The translations under genes were made by a program, and so were the position numbers. The notes under the pieces are model-generated. The model saw only the letters and a list, made by a program, of their open reading frames with translations, ran no database searches and was not told the DNA's origin. Of a stretch of 64,000 nucleotides of DNA, positions 23,138 to 33,600 are shown piece after piece. This stretch comes from Eutreptiella sp. 'Long Island Sound 2002' (Eukaryota; Euglenozoa; Euglenophyceae; Eutreptiales; Eutreptiaceae): positions 36,288,912 to 36,352,911 of the forward strand of contig OZ038389.1 in NCBI GenBank assembly GCA_964036045.1, read 5' to 3'. The number at the start of each line of letters is the position of its first letter. Within the stretch, counting starts at the first letter, position 1.

Positions 23138-23630
23138 CTGGAAATGCACTGCACACACACGCCACAGAACACGGGTTCAAGCCCAGGTCCCGGTTGGCCT
23201 GCCGTGGAGCCGTTGCTTTTGCACTTCTGGGATGCAAGTCTAACCGGCCCAATGTGGTGTGTAGGCTTGTAGGTAGTACCCAAACGGGCCAAGAAACATT
23301 CGATAACCGCCGACTGCGGTGAGCTCAAGGCAACATTCGGCCCTCAATTGAGGTGTGCTGCAGAGCAGCAGGTCAAACAATGAACGAAAGTTTGTGGCAA
23401 TGACCATATGCCTGTGACACGGGGGCATATGTGAGCTCTGTATCCATTGCTTTATGGCCCCTCCCTCCCCCTGTAGACGACAGCCCACCCTAGTCCGATT
23501 CAGGGAGGTGAAGGCAGCACAATGCAAAGAACTGTCAATGACACGAACACGAATGGAACTGAGTTGGCGATGAAGGACGTGAGGCAGGCGCGGCTGGAGC
23601 TTAGTGGCAGGTCCACACCTGACCTTTGAG
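23138..23630 (+). repeat. SINE-like composite with LINE-like 3' end
   Basis: A B-box-like GGGTTCAAGCCCAGG lies near 23170. The last ~70 bases (TTGGCGATGA, GGCAGGCGCGGCTGGAGC, CACCTGACCTTTGAGGCC) resemble 36035-36105 in the 3' flank of the LINE at roughly 70 percent, and more closely a copy ending at 25205. It is followed directly by a CCCT microsatellite. A tRNA-like head with a LINE-matching tail is how LINE-mobilised SINEs are built. Confidence 0.5.
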
Positions 23631-23633
23631 GCC

Positions 23634-23745
23634 TCCCTCCCTCCCTCCCTCCCTCCCTCCCTCCCTCCCTCCCTCCCTTTCTCACTCACTCACTCACTCA
23701 CTCACTCACTCACTCACTCACTCACTCATTCACCCACTCACCCGC
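23634..23745. repeat. (CCCT)n and (CACT)n microsatellites
   Basis: About eleven CCCT units are followed after a TTT by about thirteen CACT units that become degenerate toward the right. They sit about 110 bases upstream of the antiporter start codon. Confidence 0.95.
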
Positions 23746-23852
23746 TCACTCACGCATGCTTCATTGCCTCTCTGCTGCCCTCTGCAGATCATTTGGCGCC
23801 GCACATGACCGCTTGAGTCTCTGTTGTCCTGCCCGTCCCACACCGTGCCCCC

Positions 23853-24563
23853 ATGCAGTCCGCCGCCACAGACCCCAGCATCCCCAACGCCGTGTGGCCC
23901 GCCGCCAATGAGGCCAACCTCAAGGTCGAGGACATTGGCCACTCGCCTGAGGATGGCGCGGTCAGCGACGGGCGCCCGTCCGCCGAGGGGCGCCAGTCCC
24001 GCAACACCAACGCGTCCCGCAACTCCTCCAACGGCGGTTCCCCGACCGCGGACCCCAGCGCGAACGCGAGCATGAACGCCAGTGACCGCGTCTTCGAGAG
24101 CGGGGCCACCTTCCGCAAGAAGCGGTCCGTGCGCCTCAGCATCGTCTCCCGGCCCTCCGGCCTGCCGTCCCGCCGCGCCAGCCGCGTGTCGGGCACCAAC
24201 GCCGGGCCCCAGCACTGGGCCGTGCCGCCGTTCGTCACCACGTACACCGGCCTTGCCCTCCTGGTGGGGCTGTCGTGGCTGTCCGCCTACTTCGTCCTCG
24301 GCAAGGACATCCTGCCCCCCGCGGGGCCCGTGTGGGCCACGTTCCTGATCTGGATCTCGGCGCATGTCGGCGCCATCCTGTGCACCTTTGTCAAGCTGCC
24401 CAAGCTGCTAGGGATGCTGGTGGCCGGCATCGTCCTGAAGAACATCCCGGGGGACCCCGTGCAGGGCCTCCCCGGCAGCTGGTCCACCGTGATCCGGAGC
24501 ATGGGGCTGTCGATGATCCTGACGCGGTCGGGGCTGGAGCTCGACATCGCGGCCTTCCTGCAG
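23853..24563 (+). CDS. SLC9B/NHA-type Na+/H+ antiporter, exon 1
   Basis: This is the first of five exons (23853-24563, 26184-26474, 36672-37049, 40333-40767, 42878-43312) that join in phase 0 to 749 codons. The family belongs to the CPA2 branch and exchanges sodium or lithium for protons across plasma or organelle membranes. Exon 1 encodes residues 1-237. A ~125-residue hydrophilic Ser/Asn/Arg-rich N-terminus is followed by the first transmembrane helices (TYTGLALLVGLSWLSAYF; WATFLIWISAHVGAIL) and the LPKLLGMLVAGI and LTRSGLELDIAAFLQ motifs typical of NHA proteins. It ends CTGCAG/GTGCCA. The start is the ATG at 23853; the N-terminus is longer than in animal members. The exon is strongly GC-rich, in contrast to intron DNA. 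The family call rests on motifs across all five exons. Confidence 0.88.
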
Positions 24564-26183
24564 GTGCCAGCGCGGCGCTCTGGGGGTGGGCCGGGGGCTC
24601 CTTTTGACAACTCGGCACCACTGGGGGGGGGGGGGGTCAGGGATGTTTCAGAATGGCTCACAACCAGAGGAAGACTGGGGTCCCCCCCTGGACCCCCCCC
24701 CCTAAGACCCCCCCCATCCCCTTCCACTGTTTGAGGCAAAATTTTCTTCCGTGTCTTTGGCGGCAGAGGATTTAAGTCTAAACATTTATCCGGCGCCTTT
24801 GGCGCCCGGGCAGGGGGCACCATAGGAGGAGGGGGGGTCCAGCCAACCCCCCCCACCCCAAACTCTGCTCAGGAAACATTCGATGGCCGTGGGAGCATGG
24901 TGACCTCAAGGCAACATTCGGTGCAGAACTGGTTCTAGTGTGTGTTGCGGAAGGGAGTTACAGATGGAACTGATTGAGCCTGGCATAGGGTCAGGATTAT
25001 GCTGGTTATTTCAAAACCTGACATCATGCCCCCCCCCCCCCCTTCAAACCCCCCCCCCTCCTCTCTACTCCCTGGGGGGGGTTCCCCCCCTCCCCCCAGA
25101 CCCACCATTGACTGGCCAGTTGCACACAAGCAGAACTGCGAAGGCAATGAAGGCCATGTGAAGGCAGGCGCGGCTGGAGCACAGTGGCGGGTCCACACCT
25201 GAACATACGGCTGTTATGGAATCCCCCCCAGATAACTCAATGCCGCCTCGACCCCCCACCCCACCTGCCAAACGCCGTCTGACGCAGTTAAAGCGCAGTT
25301 TGATCCGGCCTTATGCCGGTGTCAGCAGCAGCTGTGTCTACATGACACGTGAGGGGAGGCATATCACGGGGTGCAGGCGGGGGGGCAGGGTCGAAGGCCC
25401 GGTCAGTGGTGAGAAGGAACATGCGAGGGGGGGAGGGTGGGGGATTGGGGAGATGGAGAGGAGGGGGACGGGGAAGGGGAGCAAGGAGAGGGGGGGGGGG
25501 GATGCCATAAAGGCCGAGTGAGTATGCTGGGTGGGTTTTCTGGGTGTACAGGAATCCTCCGCGCGTGGTTGGTTGTCCGCCTATTGGGTTGGGGCTGAAA
25601 GGGGCGTGTTCAAAAATTGTGAGAGTTCAGCCCACTCATGGTGCCACCATGATGATGTCCCCATTCTGCAGAGGAGAGAGGAGAGGGGGGGGGCTGAGCA
25701 GGAGAGTGCAGGGGGGATGGGGAGGTCGGGTCTTCAACTGGTGGAGGGGGGCCCCCAAAACTGGGTTCGGGGAGGTTTGGGAAAAGGGTTCAACTGACAG
25801 GACCATTAATCGGTTAGTATGGTATAGTATCGGTTAATATGAGCTCGCTCTGTCGCCAAAGTGGCCGAACAATTTTCCTCAGCATTGAAAATGGTCAAAT
25901 TTGTTTCAACGAATACATGGCAAATGACGGCTTTTCCGAACCCCCTCGACACGCTGATTTCAAAAATCCCATTTGCATTTTTTGCCGAATGTTGGGTCCG
26001 GGTCACCTCCCGGGCCCGGGGGTCAGTCTCGGTAGGGTTTTGGGGGGCGCCATTAATTGAGCTCTTGTTTTGGTGCAGGGGAGTCAAGCCAGAGGGCTGT
26101 ATCGACCATCCCCTCCCCCAATCGAAACCCCCCCCACCCATGTGAGGGGGAGGCAGGGCGGGTGCCGACTACCGCTCTTGCAG
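24564..26183 (+). other. Antiporter intron 1 (1.62 kb)
   Basis: Runs from donor GTGCCA to acceptor CTCTTGCAG. It contains G-runs near 24625 and C-runs near 25028, and a GGCGCCTTTGGCGCC hairpin patch near 24800 related to the Kelch intron. A SINE-like composite lies at about 24866-25205, followed by purine-rich GGGGA tracts at 25370-25500 and 25670-25760. Confidence 0.75.
24866..25205 (+). repeat. SINE-like composite copy
   Basis: Starts GAAACATTCGATGGCCG, then TGACCTCAAGGCAACATTCG, which matches 23293-23342. It ends with AAGGCAGGCGCGGCTGGAGC and GGTCCACACCTGA, which matches 23580-23625. The middle differs and carries C-runs. The shared ends in the same order indicate two members of one family. 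Confidence 0.65.
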
Positions 26184-26474
26184 GTGGGGGCCATGGCGGC
26201 GCGGCTCACGGCGCTGCCGGGGGTGTCCGAGGCCCTGGCGGTGAGCCTCATCGTGATCCCGATCTTCGGGATGCAGTACTTCTTGGGGCTGTCCCTGGGC
26301 TTCATTTTGGGGGCCGTGTCCCCCGCCGTCGTCGTCGTGGGCATGTTCGACCTCCAGAAGCGTGGCTACGGCGTGTCCAAGGGCATCCCGTCGCTGGTGG
26401 TCGCCGCCGCCTCTTTCGATGACGTCCTGGCCATCACCGGGTTCTCGCTCGCAATCGGCCTCGCGGTGCCGCAG
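26184..26474 (+). CDS. SLC9B/NHA antiporter, exon 2 (DD motif)
   Basis: This exon encodes residues 238-334, the core of the transporter. It includes helix LGFILGAVSPAVVVVGM, the loop KRGYGVSKGIP, and the family hallmark SFDDVLAITGF with the two adjacent aspartates at residues 316-317. These are the residues required for cation binding and exchange in characterised NHA2 proteins. The exon begins after CTCTTGCAG and ends GTGCCGCAG/GTGTGG, both in phase 0. The frame continues past the donor for about 80 codons without similarity, as expected for intron read-through. No key residue is missing. Confidence 0.92.
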
Positions 26475-28339
26475 GTGTGGCGCACCGCTCCCCCTTATTT
26501 CAGACTATCTCTCATCGTGTTATACTTTGCAGCCCCCCCAACCCCCCCGCACTGCAACACTGTGGAATACGGCGGACAGGGTTGCCTCGCGCAAAATGAG
26601 GCCCCAAGCTGGCAAGGGTTGTGTAGCCATATTGATTCCTTGCCTGTTTCCGGACCACGAGAAAGTAACCAGACTGATTCCTCCCCACTCCAGGGCCCGA
26701 GACGGCAAGGGTGATGCGGCCATATTGATTCGTCCGTACCGTGGTGGGGAAGGGGAGGGATCATGCACCCACATTGATTCCTCTAACACCCATTGTGGGG
26801 GTCTTGGGTCCAAACTCCAGGTACCCCTGGTCAGCGCCCCCTATGGGCCCTTGCTGGTGAGGACTTTGCCGTTTTTAAGCTGGTTAGGCTGTAGTGGCAC
26901 TTGAAAATTGTTCAAAATTCCACTTTTCTGCCCCTGGGATGGGTTTGGGTGATCATTGGGTGAGAATACAGGTACTTTGAGCACCTATGGGGGCCCATGC
27001 AGTGGCCGCTAGGCCCATGTAGCCCAAGCCATGGGCCCCCCAAAAGCCCCAAAATCACCTTGCAGAGGTTTTCAGATCAAAGCCAGGCAAGGGCAAATAG
27101 GGGAAAATGCAACATGCCCCCCCCCCCCTTGAGTCCATTGGCGTACCCTGCCTCAAGGGGTTGAATTTTTTGTTGAACCCCTTGTAAAATCATTATTTTG
27201 TCCTATAAACGCATCCCCCAATGAGTTTTTGGTCCGGACCCCCTAGACCGGGGCAGGCAAAAATGTCGAAAAAACAACGCCCCCCCTTTTTCGGGTCAAA
27301 AATCATGAATCTTTTGGTTTTTTTCAATTTTGAGCTGAAAAAGTGTTTTCGGGCTCCAACTCCGCAGGGGTGGTCGTTTTTGCTATGTCGGCGTTTTTTG
27401 GTGACCCTAGTGACCCCGCAGTACCCACTCTAAGGGGTGCAAGTGGGGATGTTGTGACAGCATATGCAGATACCAAAGGATGATTTTTGCCGTCTCTAGC
27501 CTGCCTAGCTTGTCTAGCTTGCCCAGGGCCCGTCATGGCCCATTGTTTCCACGGGAGGTGGAAAATTGGCTTGCGCCGGGGGGGGGGGGGGGGACACGGC
27601 TGTCGCATGAAGGAGGGCGGGGGGTTGGGAAATTGACACCTGTGACAGGACCCATGTTTGGTCCAAACTGACTACTTTTTTGTTTTGACCGGAGACCCCT
27701 TAAGTGCTGGCCGCGTCCGATGATGGAGTTTATTGGTCCAACTCCGGAGGGGTGGGGCTTTTTGTGACAGAAGTTCGTGTCTGGCAGGTGTTACACCCTT
27801 CTTTGGACGATCCAAGGAGGGGAGGGTAGAAAAGAAAAAACTGTCCTTTTTCATCTTTCTTTCAATCTTTTTTCAGGCACCAGATCTGGTTTTTCTGCAT
27901 TTTAACAAAGAAAATGACAGACATTCCCCTGCCCTGCAAGCCTTACCCTGTTCCTCGTAATGAGTATGAAGAGTTTTGGAATTCAGAACATTTCTTTGTC
28001 TTTGAAATGTCCACTGCCCCACTCAAGGATAGAAACCAAATTGTCCAGAGTCGCTGGCAATTGAAGCAACGGGTGATAAAAAATCTAGCTGATAAGAGAT
28101 GCACCACCCCTGCTTTTTTTGAGTGAAGTGAACACCTCAAGTTCTGAGTCCGATTGCACGGATTCCTCTGATATGTCTTCTTTGACATCTGCATTAGACT
28201 AATTGCCAACGGGAGTCCATGGTGGGGCATTGCATCCCCCCCCCCCCCTCTTTTGCTGTGGGATGCAACCGGAATACATCGGACACAAGTACCACCACCG
28301 TTGGGGGTAGGGGGGGCCCAAGGGGGACACTTTCTGAGT
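26475..28339 (+). other. Antiporter intron 2, left part
   Basis: This is the 5' portion of a 10.2 kb intron (26475-36671). It contains two similar CCAACTCCGCAGGGGTGG / CCAACTCCGGAGGGGTGG blocks near 27356 and 27738, several GGCCATATTGATTC-type short repeats near 26620-26790, C- and G-runs, and a decayed small ORF at 27914. Confidence 0.7.
27914..28199 (+). pseudogene. Small decayed ORF with acidic Ser-rich end
   Basis: An ATG at 27914 opens a 70-codon frame (MTDIPLPCKPYP, then EYEEFWNSEHFFVFE) that is interrupted after a run of seven T. If the T-run were one base different, the frame would continue through SEVNTSSSESD to a TAA at 28199. A strong polypyrimidine-AG acceptor precedes it near 27875. 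The composition is protein-like and AT-richer than host exons. No family is recognised; it may be a fragment of another mobile element. Confidence 0.35.
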
Positions 28340-28758
28340 GTCTATTTTTTTTTCGGTCTCATTTCTCTGCCATGGAAAGCCCCGCTGGGGGTATGTGCTG
28401 ATGGGGCCAGTGACTGTCTGGAACAGACTCACCCCGACAATCCTAGTCTTCGAATATCTGGATCCTCCGAGCTGGAGGAACTGGATCTTCTCTGCTCTGC
28501 AGACCCGGTTGACCGAAGAGCCGATCTACGTAACACCGCCACCATCGCCTCCAGCCCACGACAGGCTGCGGCAGGATCGGTCTCGACTACTGAGCAGCTC
28601 GCCTTTGCCGCCGCCCTCACCCTCGTGCTGCAAACGTGCGCGTCTTAGTACGGCCCTCTGATCCTCAAAACCCGTTTCTTGCACCAGTCCAACAGGGTTT
28701 CGCGGGTACTCCCGACACAAGACGATCACCCCTTGGGACTGTGCCAGGCCCAGGTATC

Positions 28759-30642
28759 ATGGAGGCATCGCAGATGACAGAAGAGATAAAAAGCTTTAAT
28801 GACAAACACTCATTCAAAGAGGCAGCCAACACTGTCTTGCTGCCAACAGAAGCGACCCAGCTGGCCATAGCAACAGGGGTTGCTGCTGAAAAACACACAG
28901 CAATCTTTGCGGATCAGAAGTGGTTCAACTCTACGGATCTCACATGCAAATATCTGGACATAGCCTCGGTCTTTGCGTCTGACGATGTAGAACTGCCCAA
29001 ATACCTGTGGGCAGCTGAAGCCCGGCCGACATCTTTCGTCTTCGCTGTGGCACAAACAGCAATACAAGAGATGTTAGCAGGAGTGAAAAAAGTCTGCCAA
29101 CAATACAAACAAGTCGACCTCAAGATGATGATCTTCACCCCAAACGAAATGCGCCTATGGGAAGGAGTGGACCGGCTCAGAGAAAAGCTAAACATGCAGC
29201 TCAGCCACGTTTCACTGGCGGGACGACAGCTTGGAATGTGCGGGGGAGGCCACAGATACGCATGGATGGCCGACGCACCACACGCCGTACGAACCGCAAC
29301 CACCTTCCAGCTTCCGCAACGCCAAATCTTGCCGCTGCTCATGGCCGGGCAAGACCCGCTGCGCATCTTCGCCAAGCTACCCAAAAATGAGGAGAGGGTC
29401 GCCATCTCGATCCTCAACAAGTACGTGGAGGAGTTGATGAAGGAACTAAACGTTCCAGAGGAACAAGTGGCTGTCGCCCCAGGACCCCACCCCACACTGA
29501 CATCATGGCTCATCTCCCCCCCCCCCACACAGGAGGTAATCACCGCAATTGAAAGTAAGTGGTTCCAAAAAGAAAACTACTCAATGGTCCCGCTGAAAGT
29601 ACAGCAAGGGGACTTGGCAAAATGCCATGCAATTGCAGAAGTCTACCTTGGAAAACAGCACCGCACACACAACAAAATAACCACATTTTGGGCAACCCTA
29701 TATTTTCATCTGGCCCAGTCCATGGACACCTACCAGCACCGACCACTGGTGCAATATGAATCCACGAATAAAATCCGGCTAGGCTTCATCACCAAAGAAG
29801 ACGCCCAACAGTTTATCAAAGGATCACTGCCCAAGCTCAAAGAGCTGGGCTACAGCTTCAAAACGGAGGGGACAAAAGATGAGTTTTGGGACGGAGACAG
29901 TGACACGGCCAGCGTGGGCAGTGCGTCATCCACGAGGTCGTGGAGGTCCACTGGTTCGCGCAAACCAGCGGGTGATGACCAAGTGGTTTTTGTGGATCTG
30001 CCTGAGTTCCTCCCCCCGAAACAGCTCTGGGACCTGGTGCAGCAGGCACTGAAGGCCAAGAGCATCGAAACCAATGATTGCGCTGTGAATTTCACGAAAT
30101 TAAAATGGAGCATGGGAAGTATCCGCAAGCCCAACTGGTTGCTCTCAGCCCCGGGGGTAGCCAAGATCGCGGGGGCGGTACTGACCATGACGGGCGATGA
30201 TGGCACGGAAGTCGTAGCCACAGTGAGGTCCAAAGCCGAATGGGACAAAGCCCGTGAAGAGTGGGTGGCTAAGCGACCGGCCAAACCACAGAACGGGCAA
30301 CCGCAATCAGCCGCCCCCACCCTCTCCCTTCCTATGCAGGCGCCCGCGCCGCCAATCAGTGTGTTCCAACCCATCCCAGGGATTAACTCCCTCCTGCCGA
30401 ACCAGCAAGTGACACACGCTAACCCCATGCCAAACCTCCTACACCCCCCGCAGGGCCAACCAGGGGTCTACGCGCATCAACCGCTGGACTACCTGGCTGC
30501 ACTGCTCACACAGTCGCAGCAGCAACAAACACCGCAACGCCAGAAACAGCAACAGGACCAGGCAAGGCCAATGCAACTAGATATCGCGTCAGTACGAGGC
30601 AAGAGGCCACGCGCTCCAAATGAATCCGACACCCCCTTTTAA
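28759..30642 (+). CDS. LINE ORF1 protein (Gag-like)
   Basis: The first ATG of the open frame is at 28759, giving 627 residues. The frame is open upstream to about 28599 without an ATG, and that stretch also looks protein-like. LINE ORF1 proteins bind element RNA. Here no CCHC knuckle, RRM or coiled coil is obvious. The N-terminal two thirds is a mixed globular sequence with an Asp/Ser-rich linker (GDSDTASVGSASSTRSW). The C-terminal ~120 residues are Pro/Gln-rich and end with a basic KRPRAP patch. The frame crosses a C-run (29516-29527) without breaking, reading as prolines. It overlaps the start of ORF2 by 23 bases in a different frame, so ORF2 may be made by reinitiation. Confidence 0.75.
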   Translation: MEASQMTEEIKSFNDKHSFKEAANTVLLPTEATQLAIATGVAAEKHTAIFADQKWFNSTDLTCKYLDIASVFASDDVELPKYLWAAEARPTSFVFAVAQTAIQEMLAGVKKVCQQYKQVDLKMMIFTPNEMRLWEGVDRLREKLNMQLSHVSLAGRQLGMCGGGHRYAWMADAPHAVRTATTFQLPQRQILPLLMAGQDPLRIFAKLPKNEERVAISILNKYVEELMKELNVPEEQVAVAPGPHPTLTSWLISPPPTQEVITAIESKWFQKENYSMVPLKVQQGDLAKCHAIAEVYLGKQHRTHNKITTFWATLYFHLAQSMDTYQHRPLVQYESTNKIRLGFITKEDAQQFIKGSLPKLKELGYSFKTEGTKDEFWDGDSDTASVGSASSTRSWRSTGSRKPAGDDQVVFVDLPEFLPPKQLWDLVQQALKAKSIETNDCAVNFTKLKWSMGSIRKPNWLLSAPGVAKIAGAVLTMTGDDGTEVVATVRSKAEWDKAREEWVAKRPAKPQNGQPQSAAPTLSLPMQAPAPPISVFQPIPGINSLLPNQQVTHANPMPNLLHPPQGQPGVYAHQPLDYLAALLTQSQQQQTPQRQKQQQDQARPMQLDIASVRGKRPRAPNESDTPF

Positions 30643-33600
30643 TGGGGCACCTGCCCCGCAACAGCAAGGCACACCACTCCCACTGGGGGGGGAAATCAGT
30701 TTCGCCACGCTGAATTGCAACGGTCTCATGACCGTCATCGACGAGGGCTCCAAACAGGTACACCGGATCCAGACAATCCTCAAGTATTTCAAACACACAG
30801 ACGTGCAAATTTTTGCGCTACAAGAGCCACACATCACCTGCGACGTGGAGGCAGGAGAATTCAAGCGGCGAATGGACAAAATCACCAAATTGGTGAAGAG
30901 GGCGGGGTACAGGTTTATTTCACAAATGACCTCCCAGGGGCTCAGAGGGGGGGTGGCAATTTTTTGGAAGAAAAACTGGTCACACGTGTCGTCAGTCTCG
31001 CTGAGCCCACGCCTGTTGAGTGTCAACCTCACAAATGAAGATGGGCTCACGATCTCTGTCCTGGGTGCTCACTTCCACCACAAACCGGCACAGCGCGAAG
31101 CGCAATATGACCAGTTGAGGAAGCACAAAGCGCTCCTCCAGCTGGGGGAGCACGTTGTGCTGCTGGCTGACCATAACTCAGTCATCACGCCAGGCGTTGA
31201 CACCGAGGTGCCAACACCACATGATGACCTGCCGCCGACTGTACGGGCACGTGAGGCGGAAACCGCATTCATAATGGAAACAGCGCTGGGAGATGCCTGG
31301 TCCACAGCCTTCGAGCCGACAGTGGACCCAGAAGCACACCACATCCCGAAAGGCTGGACGTGGGGATTCCACACCGAAAAACCCAATATAGCCCTACAGG
31401 ATGACAGACAGGAAAGCACCGCCAGCGACAGTGATTCCGATGGGAAGTCAGATGCAGAACAGACCTCCCACCGCCGGCGCATTGATAGAGTGCACATGTC
31501 ACGTCACATGCTCCCCCATCTATCACGATGCTACACACATCACCTGGCCCGGTCAGACCACAAAGCGGTCATCACAACCATCTCCCCTCCCACATCACCC
31601 TCTCTCCAGGGGCGACTCCGAGTCCCCACATCCTTTCTGCGTGAACAGTCGGTAGTAGACTCCCTGACTCGACGCCTTGTGGAATTGCCACAGCAAGGCG
31701 ATGAGTGGTGGAAGTCGGCTCTGGTTGAGATAAAAGCCACAGCCTTTCGGTATGAAACCGGGTCACGTGCAACGGGCATTAAAGAAGCCACCGCCCTTGT
31801 GCACGAGTCATCGCTTACACATACCACGCCAGCGGCCCAAAAATTCCTGCAAGAAAAAGGGCTGACTGTGCGATCCCCAGGCCGCGCCTATGCACTGTTG
31901 ATGTCATATGCTGAGGCGGAAGTAGCGGAGCGTGGTGGGACGCAGGTGCTGCATGCACTCAAACGCGTGTTGCACACGGAACCAGTGTCACAGTATGACA
32001 AGCAGGCGCGCAAGATGGAGATAGCCAGGCTAGTCAGGGAATTACAAAATCGGCGACGGCTTTCATCCCTCAGGGATAAGTATGGCACCTTGCTAACTGA
32101 ACCCCAGAAGATAGCGCAGGCATTGCAGGACCACTGGACCGGCATTATGGCAGCAGGGTCCAAGACGGTACCGGAATGTATGGAATACCTTGCGTCGCTG
32201 CCACTGCCGGCAAACATCCAGGCAGTGGCCCCCATGCTTTTGCGACCACTGAGCGAAGACCTGGTGAGGACGGCCCTGGAAAACATGAAAAAAGGGTCGT
32301 CACCAGGAATCGACGGGTTTCCAGCAGAAATTTTCATAGGACTGGCAGACACGCTGGTCCCTAAAATGACGGAGACGGTGGCCCGATTCATTGCACAGGG
32401 ATCCATCCCGCCAGACTGGGCACAGGGACTGCTCAGCCCGATCCCGAAGGAAGTGGGCTCAATATCAATCAACGCGTTGAGACCAATCTGCCTGCAGAAC
32501 GTGCTGTTTAAATGGGTGTCGGCATCTATTTACCTAATGCTCGAGGACATCGTAGCCTTTGTAACCCCCTCAGCCCAAAAAGCCTTTATCAAGGGTCGTT
32601 TTATTTTTGACCACATTTGGGACGCGCGCGGGGCGTGGGAGGCCATGCGACAAGGACTAGTGGTAAGCATTGATTTTTCCAAAGCATACGACTCAGTCCA
32701 CCACAATTATTTCGTGGCCTTTTTTCTCCACATAGGCCTGCCAGTATCCCTCATCTCCCTCCTCATGACAATGTTCAAGGCCCAATTTATTTTTGCCGTG
32801 GGGAGGGGGGTGGTCAAAGACGTAGCAGTATCCCCCCAGTCCGGTATCAAACAAGGGGATCCCCTCTCCCCCGCAATCTTCGTCATGGTCTGCTCGGTCC
32901 TGGTGCACGCCTTAAAAGCCGTATCGCCCCACGTACGTGTATTGTTCTACGCGGATGACCTTTTGTTGTACATCCCACTCCCACCGAAAGCGGTATGTAA
33001 ATTGCTGCCCCTGATTTTCGAGCACCTGCATCAGTTTGGAATCTTCGTGGGATTGAGGCTAAACCTGTCCAAATCAGCCTTCCTGGTCAAGGGGGTGTGG
33101 CCTGACGCATACCGGGAGTCCCTACGGTCCTTTGGAATTGAGATTAAAGACCGGGTGAAATACCTCGGCATCCTCCTGGGGCACGTTACCAGCGAGGAGG
33201 CCTACGCCCCCACCATGGCCAGGGCGTCCGCCAAGGCCCATTTCATGAGTCACCTCCAGCTCACCCTGGATGAGAGGGTGGCACTGTTCCAAGAGTGGGT
33301 CCTGCCGCTTTTCATCTTTCCAGCCAGAGCCTATTTTCCAACGGACTCAGTGGTGGCCAAACTGGCGACAATTTACAAGGTAGGGCTGCATCTGAATAGC
33401 TGGGGCCTGACCCTGCCAATCCTGGCGATGCCGCCCACAGCAGGGGGCGGCCACCTGCCACAGCCACGCACATACCTCCTGTGGCAACACGCCACGCCAT
33501 TTGTTGTGTCACGTAACGAACCACAAAAGGTGCCAGCACTGTCCGGACAACACATGATGGAATGGACGCGAGCCTTCGGCATCGAATTGGATGGGCGTTT

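Noticed and set aside
23634-23745. A telomere-like or centromeric array
   Set aside because: The CCCT and CACT units are ordinary tetranucleotide microsatellites and do not match known telomere repeats.
11660-28360. Shared GTGTCTATTTTTTTTTCG sequence at about 11663 and 28338 as a repeat boundary
   Set aside because: Only about 20 bases match and most are a T-run; flanking sequence is unrelated, so coincidence is likely.
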